DNA from: Klebsormidium nitens
Lineage: Eukaryota > Streptophyta > Klebsormidiophyceae > Klebsormidiales > Klebsormidiaceae
Reading direction: 5' to 3'
Length of the DNA stretch: 64,000 nt
Assembly: GCA_000708835.1 (NCBI GenBank)
Contig: DF237026.1
Coordinates: 1-64,000 of the forward strand
In this document: positions 1 through 13,740 of the stretch, one piece after another
Position numbering within the stretch: the stretch's first letter is position 1
Layout: every line of letters starts with the position of its first letter
The notes under the pieces: generated by a model
Seen by the model: only the letters and a program-made list of their open reading frames with translations
Database searches by the model: none
Told to the model about the DNA's origin: nothing
Position numbers and translations under genes: made by a program

Positions 1-3000
1 CGCGCAGCCAGGAGTCGGTGCGCAGTCGTGCCGTTACAAGAAAGGTGGTGGAATGCTGGTCCCAGAGGCGAACAGGTCCGATGCAGCACGATAGTCACGC
101 GGCCTCCTCCTAGGCTGCCTACTTAAGACATGATGACGAAGGCGCCGGTCGCGTTCCCTAGGTGCAGTCAACTGCAGTCACTCAATGTGCTATCTCCTAA
201 GAAAGACTGCAAAAGGATCCTGCCGAAGGCAACAAATGATGACTGTGAATCCGGCCAGTTGCTAGGTCGGGAAACGAAGCATGGGTCTTTCAGACGAGCA
301 AGATCTAAAGCTACATGCAGCAAACATCACTAGTTTGGCGTCAGGCTTCGAACTGCAAATGATGCAACGACACCATCTTTGTAGCCTCTTCGTTGCCAAA
401 GACCACTGGCTCCCGTACCTGTCGCTTGCACAAATCGAACTGGCACACTTTTTACAAGAAGACCTCGTACCTAGGATAGGCAGCTGCTGAAACTGCACCA
501 GTGCAAACTCCAAAGCACGGGACACGAATTTCGTTATAACGTACTACACTCTTCCGTCAGCACCTACAAAGAGCCCCCCACGTTTCGGACGCAGCGTGCC
601 AGCAACAAGCGGCCAAAGAGCGTATTCATTCGCTTGGAAGGCACGCTGCTCGAAGGTTTGTGAAACGTTACAAGGAGTTGGACACACCCCACCTTAAAAC
701 GTGCGACAAGCTTGACTGTCTAGCAGAAATCAAAACGTACAGAAGTTCGATGACATAAACAGCAGTCCGGTATTCTTTAAAAGGGTAGTGAACAAGGTGA
801 CAGTGCGAAGAAGTAGCAGTGAGTAAGAGACGCAAGCAATCAGCCAGCGGCCAGATGACTAACAGTTGCTTGCGTTAGCATCTAGATCCGGAAAACGGCT
901 CGCCGAAAAGTGGCCGAGGCGAGGCAGCTTGATTGGCTGTAGGAACTGCCATGTGCTGGGGGCCAACATGGAAGAAGTAAAAGAGGCCGGTGGACGGTGA
1001 AAGCCAAACGGTTGCCCATAGTGATTAAAAGTTTGCGTCTGCACCAGAATGTCAAAATCGGACCGTAACACGATCCATCACGAGCGGGAGAAGTCTGAAG
1101 GAGAGCATAACATGGGCATGTCTTAGAATCATTCGACAGACTACACAAGATTCCTCGGATCAGGGACAGTCCAATCCCCTGAGAGGTGGGCAGCCCAAAA
1201 AAAGTCACTGTATTGACCATCTTCGCCGCAACCTGAGTTGCTGCATCTTCATTTTTCATCGTCTTGCACCTTTGCGCAGGTCATACAAACTCAGCTCGAG
1301 TCTAAAGAGACCACCATGCACCTTTGCTAGGATTGGACGTAAAATAGCTCTCTTTCCACTGCGCCCTCCAAAGAAGGGCTCCGGCCTCTGGAACACCGTA
1401 AACTGGGCGTCGACTTCCAATGATGTCACATGACGCAACAACATACGAGTTAAGTCGCTGACGCTCAATATGTCAATCAGCAAGCCGGCGAGGGTCGCCG
1501 CACCGTGAGGTCTGAAAAGGACGTGCACGTCATATGCCCACTCTATTCTTACCCGTTATCAGAAAGCCGTTTGTTTTCGGAGTCCAAACAGACGACAGAT
1601 CGGGACGTTGAGGGGGATTGTAGAGTAAACCTTGCAACTCGCTTGAGCTGCTAGAAAAAAAACGCCCAATCTTTGGCTCACGATATCGAACTGCAAGCCT
1701 GACGGACTTATTGCCAAAATCGCTTCGTCACAGCCACGTACTCTTGCGAGCCTTATGAAGCAGAAGCACAGGGCCTTGGTCTATGGCTCGACCCCAAACC
1801 TGAGTAGAAGGCCGAGTCTAATTACTGACCACCTGGCATAGGCCCGGTATGCTAAAGAGCTAGAGGCGGTAGGGCAGGCAAACAAACTCTGGAGGTTAAA
1901 AGCACGGGTCAACGCATGCCCTCTTTTTAGCAATCGAAGACGGTCGAATGTCGATTTATTCACGGCGGCCTTCATAGAAAGGGGAAGACGGGACTGCAAG
2001 CGGAGGGACGGTTGGCGGCCAACAGGCCGAGGTGTAGAGTAAGAAGAAGACGGAGTGCAAGGCCAGACACCCAATATGAGATTGACGCTGTAGCTGCCAG
2101 TGGGAGTAATGGCGAAACGAAGCTGATAGAAGTGGATAAACGTCACGAGCATGGTCACGTTTTGGCGAGTTGCCTGAAGAAGGCGTTTACAACCACTGCA
2201 CTACAAACAACTCCCTGAAGGCCATCAGAAAAGGCTTTGTCCCAGATATGAATGAGGCCACCACGGCCCCAACCTTCTCCATCATGGCCGTAGCCAACCC
2301 TCCTGCTTTCTGAATTTGAAGTGGCTCGCAGATCTATAAGTCGTTTCCTTAAGGACAACAGCTTTTTCTTGATTTCAGAATAGACCGTACATGAAGCCAG
2401 AGATTCTTGGGCGTCATGGATCTGAGGGACTTTCACAACGAGTCGGATTGTGTCGGCCAGCCCTACAACCATGTGTAAATTGAAAGACGGCTCGAGTCCA
2501 TTGAGGTGTAACGTAAGCGAATCATGACGGGGGCTGTTCTCCTCAAGCAACAGCTGCTTCTGTCGACGAGAAAACTCGCTTAAAAACCCTACTAGACTTC
2601 AGCGCACTGTAAATATCTCATGCAAGGTGGAGGCTACAAAAGGGACACGTGTTTGCCGACATGATCACATCTACTAGAGTGGAACCTAGCTTCAGTGGTC
2701 ATTTGCCATGCCGTTGGCAGCGAGTGTGCCAATTGTCCGACGTCCATATCCTAGCCACGCCCTTTTTTATCTGCTTTTCAAGCAACCCTGAACTCAGATC
2801 ATTACTCGCAACTCGAAACGGACCATGTCAGGCAGCGGGTACCGGAAGCAGATCCAATGAAGTAATTTACAGTCAAGCATATTTGCCGCAGCCATCACCA
2901 GTAATGCTTCTTATACCTGACTCAGACAGACGCATGCGGTTCCGAAGTCGGTTCCCTTCTTGCCCTTGGCAGACAGAAGAAAGGGCTACGACATTAGTGC

Positions 3001-3089
3001 TGTCAAGGACAACCCAAGCATCGGGGTTCGTCAAAAGTTGGGCCTGACCTGTTACGCGGGGCTTACACGTTGCTTACAAGAAAGCCTGC

Positions 3090-3310
3090 TCGGCGGTGCA
3101 GCCTGTGCGAGAGAGTATGCAAGAGCGGTGTGGCGGACGTGCCAGCAGGACAGTTTCATCATGGACTAGAAACGCCCGTGGCTTGATGCTCTACCTAAAA
3201 TATGAACGACTTCGCGGGCCGAAAGCAGACAACGGGGCAGTGCTTAATTGAGCAGCGCTGACGTGAAGCTTGCGGGACTTCGCCACTGCGAAGCAAACAT
3301 TGCGCACCCG
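3090..3310 (+). repeat. Partial diverged copy of the 7.65-7.83 kb segment
   Basis: Order-preserving matches link this stretch to 7645-7830. Both contain a GTGCAGCC/CTGCAGCC block, then GTGTGGCGGACGTGCCAG against GTGTGGCGAACGTGCCAG, then AACGCCCGT against GACGCCCGT, then CAGACAACGGGGCAG in both, then an ACTTCGCC/GCTTCGCC block. The spacing between the two copies is about 4.54 kb. The stretches between matches have indels, so this is an old duplication. No coding content was recognised. Confidence 0.65.
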
Positions 3311-5469
3311 GCTCGGTCCCTACTAGAAAAGAAGAACAGCACTTGCACCGTGGCAACAAAATGTACGGGTGCACCTTGCGGTTGAGGAAAATAGGGTGCC
3401 AAAGAATCATGCACGATTAGGGAATCGATCGAGCGCGACCGAATCTCTCGAGCGGAACACATCCGATGTGCTTGACGTCACCAAACGTACTCTGGAAGAT
3501 GTGTGACACGGAGCTTCACCAGAAGGTCTGCGCCAGTTTGTAAAATCGTACTATCGAGAGCAACAAGAGCGGCAGCAATGGGCGGATAGATGTACGGACA
3601 CATATTCCACGCAACAACAGCTATCACCAACGCTTCCATTGAGGATGCCGACTTTTCGTCGAATGCCACACGGAGGCGCCTTAGACGGGGCAATAAAGGT
3701 AAGTTCTGGGACACTTCGACAAATGGACTGTGGGCTATGGACTCAGACGAACAGAAAGTTGAACGCAAAAGTGCGGGGGGCTGTGCCTGGATGGCCTTCA
3801 CTCGACGATCGCTGACAGATGGGGAAAATGTGTCACCCCAGACTACGCCATCATTGCCATTCGATAGAACGCAATTGGTCGAAAATCCTCAGGAGAGAAT
3901 GGCAGAGGGTTGGCCCGGGTTTGTGAAAACAGAATAATCCTGAAATTCTTCACATTCACTCGCTGAAGCTCTCAAATTCGCTCCGCAATTCCCAAGTCGT
4001 GCAACGTTTCCCAACTTATCGGCTCATGACCCAGAAACTCTGCAGGGATCTGTGTACGGCTCATTCCGTACAGCGAAGTGGGCTGTACTCCCCAATTACT
4101 AGCTTCTTCGTGCACCGTGTATTGAAGAAGAATGCCCTATTCACAAATTTTGGAAGTCCGATGGTCTTGTATATGTGCTCACACATAGAAGGTCGCCTCG
4201 AGGTCGCGTCTTCTGTCTCTTCTACAATTCTAGATCCAAGTCGCCCAGTATATGCAAAATACAATCGAATTGCGTCAACTTCGGCTCACCCACAACGGCC
4301 TTCGAAGCTGGTGTCTCAAAACGACACGTGACCGCCAAGACACTAAGAGAAGGACTGACGTCCGGGTCTTGGAATACGTGCCTCAGGGCCTCTGTTCGGG
4401 CGGGAAGCACCAGATATTAAATCTTTCAGAGTTTGCCGACGTGGCATTTTACATGTAAAGAGTTCTGTTTAACTCATATTTTATCAATCAATGAGTGAAA
4501 CTTAGACTGAACTTTAATAAACCATAGTGATTCGGGCTGGCAGATCCCTCCGAATTGCGAAGTGTACCTGTTGTGAGCCTGTATTAAGCGCCTTAAGCAA
4601 GTACAGTTCAACCACTTTCTCAAAAGGCGCGCTTTTTGGATCCACTTGTTTGGGCATCATGTTCGCCAGAAGCGAACGACAGTGTGTCGACAGAAAAGCG
4701 GACTCGAACAGACCCGATGAAGACTACAGGCGCTGAGCATAAACGCAGCTGATGTCGGTCTGGCATCTATGTTGAAAGCAACCTTCTCACCATTTCGAAT
4801 TGAGCTGTTCCCGTACTGTGGGTAGACGTGTTTGAAGTGCTGCTCGAGGGGCACATGGGAAAGCCCAAAAACACACCGTGACAAACTAGAGAGGACACCC
4901 GACCACATTATAAGTTCGTACGCGTCGTATATATACGTCGTTACTTCAAAGAAACTGGGATTGTTACAAATTTACATTGAGCGAAGCCGACAATATTTTT
5001 ATGGCGTTAGAAAGCCGCAGCCCGGTCGTGGCAACCAGATTGCCAAACATCTGCTTCGTCCTCGCCAAAGCGCAGCTTTCTAAGGTCCGATCGTCCACTT
5101 TTGCATGGGCATGAAATCAGAGATGCGGGAGTCAACAGTGGTGGGTAAACAGGGCAGTCTGGCCCCAACGCCGCATGTTTTCCCTTAGGTCGGGAAACCT
5201 TTCAGTCAGTACACGAACTTGTGAAGATTATGGCGCAAAGAGAACCTTCAAGCGCCTTAAGGAGTGCCCGAACAACCTCGACACTTGTGGATGCACCACG
5301 GGAGCAAGTGAAGAGAAGCTTTCCGGCAAATTAAGCGGATTCGCTGCCAAAAGTTGTCTGCCAAGGTGCACGCCAACGAGCTGCTTGTATTCAGCTTAGT
5401 ATCGCAGCAATGAAACGGCTGTCAACACCCCATTCAGCAGTTCCATTGCTGTCTCTGACTCAAGCAGAC

Positions 5470-7830
5470 TAAAGCGGGTTTGGTATGCTCAGAGGGTTCT
5501 TCGACATCCTTGCGATTCTGGAGCACAGCTTATTTGTGGCGATTAAGTACACCTCCATCCATTGGTCAACCCCGACCCAAGAGCACCTTACGAGGCTTAA
5601 TGCCTGGTGGATCTGTCAAGCTTTCTCGCCAATTGGGCCTCTCTTTGCAGTCGGAAGAAATATCGCCTCGAAGAAGCAGAAGCAAATGCCGTTGGAAACG
5701 GTGGACACCCTGGCATCGAGTGTCCACACCCTGGCATCGAAACTTAGTCAAGGAAGTCCTGGCAAGTAATGCGCCAGTTCGACCATTTCATCACTGCCAA
5801 GCAAGTGGCCGAAAAATTGCTTGAAGGAACGAATCACTACCACAAATTCATGGAACATGCAGCTGATGCAAACACAAAATATGCAAGATCAATTGTACGT
5901 TGCCGATATCTGCAAACCCATTGAACACATGAAAGAGAGGGGGCGGCGAACTTTGGACAAAGATAACGGCTCTTCGATCCGAGGAAACGATGCACCCAGG
6001 GCGCACGTGCCTGATTGGACCTCCTGCGCACGCGAAGTCGTTTCGGTATGCCGGAGCAGGACGCTAGTGGCGCCCCCTTGCCCGCACAAGAGCGGACGCT
6101 CTCCTCGAGTAAGGGCGCTACTAAACGGAGCCTCCACGAAAAACAGAGTGTGCGCTGCCGGACGCGGAGCACTTGTAAAGAAGAGAGCAACAATCCCGCC
6201 TTACAACTCGCGAGCTGTTATCGTGGCAAAAGAAAAGAACGTTCCGACTGAAAGTCAGTACCTGCACACTGATTAAGACGACTGAAGGCATTCTGAAGGG
6301 CGTTCGAAAAACTGAATGCAGGACGCAAGCCGCGCAAGTTCAAAAGAAGGAAACGCAGATTGGAACACTATGCGATCGTTGCTGGGGCACTCAGGAACTG
6401 AAAAAAGTTATTTCTCAAAGTCTCTTCTGGGGACGCATGATCCATCATTGCCAGACTGAACCCTTCGACGATGTTTACGAAATGTTACGGTCGGCACTAT
6501 TGCACTGGTCACTGACCCTTTACTTCTCCTTAACCAGGCCCAGAATTCATTGCTGACCATTTTGCTCCTGTACTTCTCCTACAAAGCCGTAACGTTGCGA
6601 GGGGCCGGAAGATGTGACGGTAGCTTCTATTGAGCCACTTCACTGAGTCGCTTCTTCGCGGGAAGAAAGAGCCGAAGGCAATTTTTCCAACCGAACAAGC
6701 TCGCCGAAAAGAAGACCTTTCTAGGATACCAGGTCATGAGGAGCCACGGATCAACACACCGCAGATTGCCTGGCATCAAACAGAGGTTGATCGCAAGATC
6801 TCAACAAGCGCAGTTGTCATTGCCAGGTCGAGCGGCTCGCTCAAATTCAGGACACACTCGATATAAAAGCCGGCTTTAAATTTTTTTGGCGCCCACAGAG
6901 CAAAGTTGTGCAGATCGATGGCCTCTGAGAATTCGGGGCGCGCGCTACATCAGAACGGCGGTAAGCATAACTGCTGCAACTGATGCAGAGGGGATACTCG
7001 GGCTTAAAACGGGGTACCTCCACGAACATTTCACGACGGCAAGCGTCAAACTCTCTTAAAAAGCATACGGGAAAGCTGATCACCGAGTACGCAAACGAGC
7101 TTTTCGTCTCAGCACGGGTGAGCAGCAGCAGTGCAATCAGAATCTGGAGACAAGCGTCTCAAGCGACTTAGTGTGCTAAGGACTGCCCCGAAAGGACGAC
7201 AAGGCTTATGAAGCGACGCGGAGTCAGGAAAGCATAAGGTTCTTGGCCTCAAGTCATACGTCCCGCAATGGAATTGGATGTACAATTCACGTCATCGTCA
7301 CAGCCAACGCATACAAACCCTGAATTTTGATTAGGGAAACGTGTTTAGACCCGGGGTGTTCAAGTTCTGACGTTCGGCAGAGAGAAAGAAACAAAATTTC
7401 GTCAAATAGGTACTGGTCGGCCATAAAGCGGTTGCCAGATTATACAACAGCAGATTTGCTTCTTAAGTTGAAGGCATCATTAGCATGATATGCGCGCTGA
7501 CCGACGTGGTCTTTCGGCACAGCTCCATCATGGCCCAACCGTCATTTCAACTTCACAACGTTGTTCAAAACCCAAAAGCTCGTTTGCCGGCCTGTGAGTT
7601 CTTAACTTACGGTATTGCCCGCCAATTTGTGGTAGCCTGCTTGGCACTGCAGCCTCAGTGAGAGTGTGGCGAACGTGCCAGAATGGCGCCATATGATCAT
7701 AGACCGGAGACGCCCGTTTAGATTGAGAGGCTCGATGCTCCGCCGAGAACATGGCGACTTGAGGGGTCGAAGACAGACAACGGGGCAGCAACTAAGCAGC
7801 ACCAAAGTGAAGCGCATGAGACGCTTCGCC
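5470..7830 (+). repeat. Diverged direct repeat, copy 1
   Basis: Aligns in order with 11.5-13.74 kb. Anchors include TCTTTGCAGT (5642 and 11711), ACACCCTGGCATC (about 5704 and 11764), ATTTCATCAC..GCCA (about 5785 and 11818), GACTGAAGGC (about 6280 and 12326), GGCGCCCACAGAGCA (about 6888 and 12990), CGGGAAAGCTGAT (about 7069 and 13170) and ATAGGTACTGGTC (about 7406 and 13517). The offset is 6.05-6.11 kb throughout. Many substitutions and small indels separate the copies and all frames are interrupted. Confidence 0.75.
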
Positions 7831-10800
7831 GTCATGGGGTAGTTGAAACGACCCAGACCTTCAAACGAAGCTGGGTAATACTGGCACAATACCAGGTTAT
7901 CAGTGATTATGCGGTCCAGGATAACATACCGAAGTTAAACGCATTTTGCAAGACGAGGGTGTTCGACGCACAAGGAGAAGCGTAAGACAAGGACCTCCTC
8001 ATAGGTATCGAAAGGCCTGCAACAGTCTGGAGCGGTAGATGAAGAGCAACAAGACGCGGCCGTTTTGCGCACGGAAGAAGGCAGGGAAAGTTCTCACACA
8101 GGTCAGCAATTGGCAGTCAATGTCACGTCACGTTATCAATGGAAAGAATGCCACGAACCAGGCGTCGCAACAGCTGCAAAGCGTTTGGGATACTTTGGCA
8201 AGCACCGGAACCAACGAGGTGCTGAGCGTGAAAGTGCGCGTACGGACAGAAGTTTTGGCAAGATGGCCTCGAGCGTCAAATACACCTTGGAGGACGATGT
8301 CACCCAATGTCATCTTCATTGCCAACCCGGCAGCACGCAATCGGCCGGTCGAAACTTCCTTGTACAAGATGGCAGACGCTTAGCCTATCCATGTGATGGT
8401 AGTCAAGGTGTTCAATTCCGTCAAACAGTTCTCGAACAATGCTTTTTACGTCAAGCTATCAGACTTGAGAATGGAATGTCGATTGTTGGATGTGACTCAT
8501 GCTGCGTACTCAAGAGCGACCCTTTCGCTCCTCATTGATCCTTCCGGGCCACAAGAAGGAAGCCTATGCTAAATGTTGACTCACTTCAAAGCTCACGAGT
8601 GTCTATCTCGAAGACGGCCTCCTCAAAGACAAGAACCCTAAAAGTGAGTGATCGAGTAAATGCAAATTCGCAATTAGAAGTGGCCCGGACTTTGGCTCGC
8701 TACAACAGCTGTCGACATAGCTGGTACCGGCTGAAGCGGTTAGTGAATGGATTCCAGCTTCTGCACTTCACTAAACCCGTTTGAATTAGTGGGTTCGTTG
8801 GCACATACGCACGATACGTGCCAGCCATATTGACACGTCACCGCTAACTTCGAAGTCACCGAGAGGATCGGATAGTAAATCAATCTAAGGTTACAAGGGC
8901 CGTTTAGTAATATTGACAGTTCCGTTGGCCACCGTGCATGCTTCGTTATGACGCGACTGACGAGCCAACAACAAACCATGGCAAATTGTAGCTTCAAGCG
9001 TTGAGCCAAACACATTCGCCCTGTACATATGCCAGCAAAAAGCACGAGTATCTTCAGAAGCTCCGTTTGCCAGCACTTGCCAGCATAAGAACTCCGACAG
9101 TGTCCGATTTCGAAACGATTGCTCATCAGCACCAGTTGGCGTCACCTGACTGGGATGATACGTACTGGCAAGCCCTTGCCATTGCTGATCTTGATCACGG
9201 CCAACACTAGAACGAAATCGGTGATTTCGTACGATCTCCGCCCAGGTCAACCAATAGTTGCACGCACCTTTATTTCCATGCATAAGCTATGCTTGGAACG
9301 TACAACGAAATGACAATCAGCAAATTACGCGTGGCATGAACCGGAGAGACATTTTGCGCCCCACGCTGATGAAGCAAACCTGTCTCAGAGAGTGATACTC
9401 CATTAATTGACACATGAAGAGAGGCGTACATACACGAAATCCTCCAACTTGTCTTACTTAGTGTCCTTGCCGCGCGAGCTTGCTGATTACACGCCCACGC
9501 CGCTGCATGAATGTTAGCAGGGACGTCTAAGTTGGTTGCAACGCGGGTCATCATAAGTTCCACATAACCCGCCCAAGTTGTACTGCGACTTAATGTAGGT
9601 CCTGATTACTGAGGATCATGCAGCCCAGCTTACGGCGGAACCTATGCAGAAAGCTGCGTATAACCTGCTCAGATTGCTGACTGATTCCCCCTGTGACTGT
9701 GACAACCTCTCACAAAAGGTGTCCGTTGTCTTTTGGAGACAGCCGACGCTGCTCCTCAACTTCTTAATGTTCCTCAAACTCCTCTACCGATCCAGAGTAT
9801 ATTCAGGAGAGATATTTTTCCTTCCTCGTGAAGTAAGAAACTCTCGGAGGAGCGGCGTTCACTCGGTGAAGTGTCTCGAGATCGACCTGATTGAGCGCAT
9901 TCCAAAGTATGACTCGGTTGAGCCTTTATAGGGCGGCTAGTGATGAGCCGACATAAATCCAAGCGTAAGCTGGCCATTCAACTATGCTTCGCTTTCAAAT
10001 TCGCTTTGGAAATGCAGCTAACAAGACCACCGGAGTTCCTCACCTTCGGCTGTCCCCAAATATATAGAAGCACGACGGCTTTTCAGCCCTGCAATCCTCG
10101 GACCCGACCGCGCTCACTTCCAGGTTCGGATTTGCCGAGTCCTTGGTCTGAGGCCGCCATTCGAATCTTCGATGAGTGCGTGCGGAAATATTGAGGGAAA
10201 AGACAAGGGCAGACAGAATTTGCCGACAACACCTGAGAGTCGGACGGGATCGTATCCCTTTTCCAGCATCATCCAAAGAATTTCGATTCTGAGGCAACGG
10301 AGCCCACAACAAGGTAAGCCTTTGGCATCAGCGAAAACAGCGGTTATCAATGGCCACACCATTGCCAGTAATTGCTTCGTCACTGCCAAAGCGCAAGCCT
10401 CTAGACACCGGTCGTTCTCTTTGCAGGCATCAACTAGGTTGCTGCGTTATCAACGGTGGGCAATCGAGGCCATGCCTCCTCTATCGACATATTCACGTAT
10501 CGAGAAGCACTCCGGAGAATGCTTTCAGTCCCCACGAGGACTTTTCAAGCAAGAGTGCGCATGGAGCCACAGTCGCGCTCGTCTTCCAACCTTTTGTGCA
10601 GCCTTTCTGATCCGGACAGGTGCACTACTTGCAAAAGCAACATTGGAGCAAGTGAGCAGGAGCTTTGCGGCTGTTGCAGCCTCTTTTTAGGCAAAGAATG
10701 CCCGACGCCCGACCGGGTGCCTCAAAGTAATGGCTAGTATTTACACCAACCGTACAACCATCCAATGGCTTTGAACAAGCAGCCAAGCAGGTCCCTCGCA

Positions 10801-11499
10801 TCCTCAAGTCCAAGCATGCCAAGGAGGGTTAACTACGTCAATAAGCCCAGACGAGTTTCGACTGCGTTTCAGTCCAAACATGCTAGTATCAAAAGAAAAC
10901 GCCAATTCGTTACCGCATCTTAGATCTCACAACGGGTGCATGTCTTGGCATTTGAGAGACGTCGGACGTGGTAGCGGAACCCCGGTAGCTTTTGTCGTCA
11001 TAGCCAACGCAGACAAGAGAAGCCGAAGCGAGGGCGGGATTTGACCAGTGTCTCTCTTTTGACGTTGAGAGAACTTCCTGTGGAGCAGCGCAAATGGTAA
11101 GACGGCGCTGCTATTCTACTCTCAGTAACAAGCATACAAGAAGTGAGAACGGATGTGCCACTGGCAACTTTCGCAGAGTGAATAAGCAGGGGACCAGCTT
11201 GTAATGTAAGAATGCACTCATTGGTGAGCCAGAAACTTCCAATTGTAGCGCTTTCGACTGAGCAATCTTGCCCGAGGCTTGAAATGGTGACGATGCAGAC
11301 CAAAAAGCCTTGAAGGACAACGCCATTGGATTCTAGGCAAAACTTGGTTTGTGTCAAGAGCTGCTTCAAGAGGCTGCCTGGGCGGTCTGATTAGTGCCTT
11401 GGTAAGGCTATTTAAGGATTGGTGCCTGGTGGCCTCGGATCTTGCAAAGATAATGAGATCAAATATCCCATAAACGTTATCGTCAAAGCCCATTCAGAC

Positions 11500-13740
11500 C
11501 CTAATTAACAAGCCAAATCAACCCTAAAAGAATGATCGACGAGGTGCGATTTCCATTCCCAGGAAAGAGATTGCCAAAAGGATCGCTTTTGAAGCAGTGC
11601 TGCCTTTGTCGCAACCAGTCTTTCATCCATACAATTGGCCGATAGGACCCATTCAAACGACACTTGTCTTTGCCAGAAGGATCTATCGAACCGAATCGCC
11701 AAAGGGGCCCTCTTTGCAGTCTGAATGATTTCGTCAGAAAAGGTACTGCAGGTCGGAAACGAGACACCCTGGCATCAAGATTGGCGAAGAGAGGCTGGCA
11801 AACAACACGCCAACGACCATTTCATCACAGCCAGAGAAAGTGGCCGAAGGAGTGCTGGAACGAACTATCTGTTACCAACAAATCCCGAAACATGCAGCGA
11901 ACTGACGCAAACACGGATTATGCAAGCATTCAATCGTTGCAGTGACAGATCTGTGAACCTGCTGAAGACATGCGACAGCATATGGGAGGCATTCTGTGGA
12001 CAGCACGGATCTTACGAGTCAGTTCCGAGGAACTGCTGCAACAAAAGGCGCGCGTACTGATCGATTTTCTGCGCAGCGCCAAGTCGATTGGTATGCCGAG
12101 TCGAACGCTAGTGGACGGTCTCCTTCCGGCACAAGATTAGAAGCTCGTCTTGAGAAGGGACATTATCCCCAAAATCAGGCGCCCACAGAATAACAGAAAG
12201 GTGCGCTTACAAGCGCCACAACCGTCCGAAAGCAGAGAGCAACGAAAACACCCTGCACCTTAAAAGCTGCCATCGTGGAAATCAAAACGGCGTTCCAACT
12301 CAAGGTCAGTTCCTGCATTTAAGACGACTGAAGGCGTCATGAAGGGCGTCTAACCCACTGTATGCAAGACGCAAGCATCGCAAGTAAGAGGAAAGGAAAC
12401 GCAGTCTGGAAGACTAACAGAGCATTGCCGGCTGGGGCAGTCAGGAACCCAAAGACAGAAAGATGAGTCCACGAACTTTATTTCGAGGACCCAGAATCCA
12501 TCGTTGCCAGATGAAACCTTTCGGTGATGGCTACAACATGGTACGGTCGGCGTTATTGCATGATTCACTGGCCTTTTCGCTTCTACCTACTGTAAGCAGG
12601 CCAAGCTATCCATTGCTCTTGCCGAGCTACTGACTCTGCTCTTGTAGTTCTCCTACTACGAAGCCGTAACGTAACGACGGAAAATGTGGCTTCCAGTGAA
12701 CCGAAGTTGATGAGTCGCTTCTCTCTCCAAGGACGGAGTGAAAACAGGCAAGTCTCACAACGAAACAAAATTCAATGTAAAAGCGACTTGTTGAAATACC
12801 ACTTTTCGGGGAGCAGCCGATCAACATGACGCAGACTGTCCGGTACATGTCTGGCCTCCAAACGTACGAGGAACAGAAGGTGGAATCCCAAGATCCCAGC
12901 ACGCCGTGATTGTCATAGCAAGGTCAAGCAAGCCCACTCGACTTCGGGACACACTCACTTTGACAACCGGCTTTCAAAAAAATAATGCGGCGCCCACAGA
13001 GCAGCATTCTATGCGTAAGAGGTCTCTCATAATCTGGACCGCCATCTGATGTTGTCAGGCTCCAAGCATTTCTGTTGCAGTTGATGCAGATGGATGAAAC
13101 TTCTTGGAAGTTCGGGTTATTCACAGGAACGTGTCACCACGACAAGCACCAAGCTCTTCGAAAAGCACACGGGAAAGCTGATTACCGAACACACAACGAG
13201 TTTCTGTTAGGTCCGGAGGTTTTGTTTCGAAACCGGGTGCAGCAGCAGCAGTGCCGTCAGAATCAGAAAAAAAGCGTCGCGGGCCAACTGCTAAGGACAG
13301 CCTCCAAAAAACAACAAACCTGAGAGAGAGTGAATGAAGAAAACAATGCGTCCTTGGCCTAGGACTTCTCATGATGGTGTGGAGACGGCTACGCCACTCA
13401 CGTCCGAGTCATAGCCACTGAACGCAGACAAAAGTCTGAATCTTGGATAGGGGAATCAGGTGAGGCCCGCGATGTTAGCTGCTGATTGTGGGCATAAAGA
13501 AAGCACGACCTGTCAGATAGGTACTGGTCCATAAAGACGTTGCCAAGTGACACAACGGCAGGATCGCTTCCAAAGTTGATGGCATCAGCAGCCAGAGACT
13601 TGTTCTGACTGACGTGGTCTCTCGGTACAGCTCCTTCATAGCCAACTCTTTGCTGCCTTCCCACCGTTTCCTCTGGTTACAGCGTCCTCCAGACGTCCAA
13701 ATGTTTGTTTGCGGACCTGCGAGCTCTTGTTTTATTGTGA
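11500..13740 (+). repeat. Diverged direct repeat, copy 2
   Basis: Partner of the copy at 5.47-7.83 kb, lying 6.05-6.11 kb downstream in the same orientation. Similarity fades near 13740, just after a TTTGC(C)GG(A/C)CCTG(C/T)GAG(C/T)TCTT block shared with about 7580. Neither copy encodes a recognisable protein. It could be a large segmental tandem duplication or two insertions of one non-autonomous element; I saw no clear terminal repeats or target-site duplications. Confidence 0.75.

Noticed and set aside
8065-8538. 157-codon plus-strand ORF as a possible transposon remnant
   Set aside because: No transposase, integrase or reverse transcriptase motif and no flanking terminal repeats seen.
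10172-10690. 172-codon plus-strand ORF
   Set aside because: Several overlapping ORFs of similar length in other frames and no recognisable motif; treated as chance.
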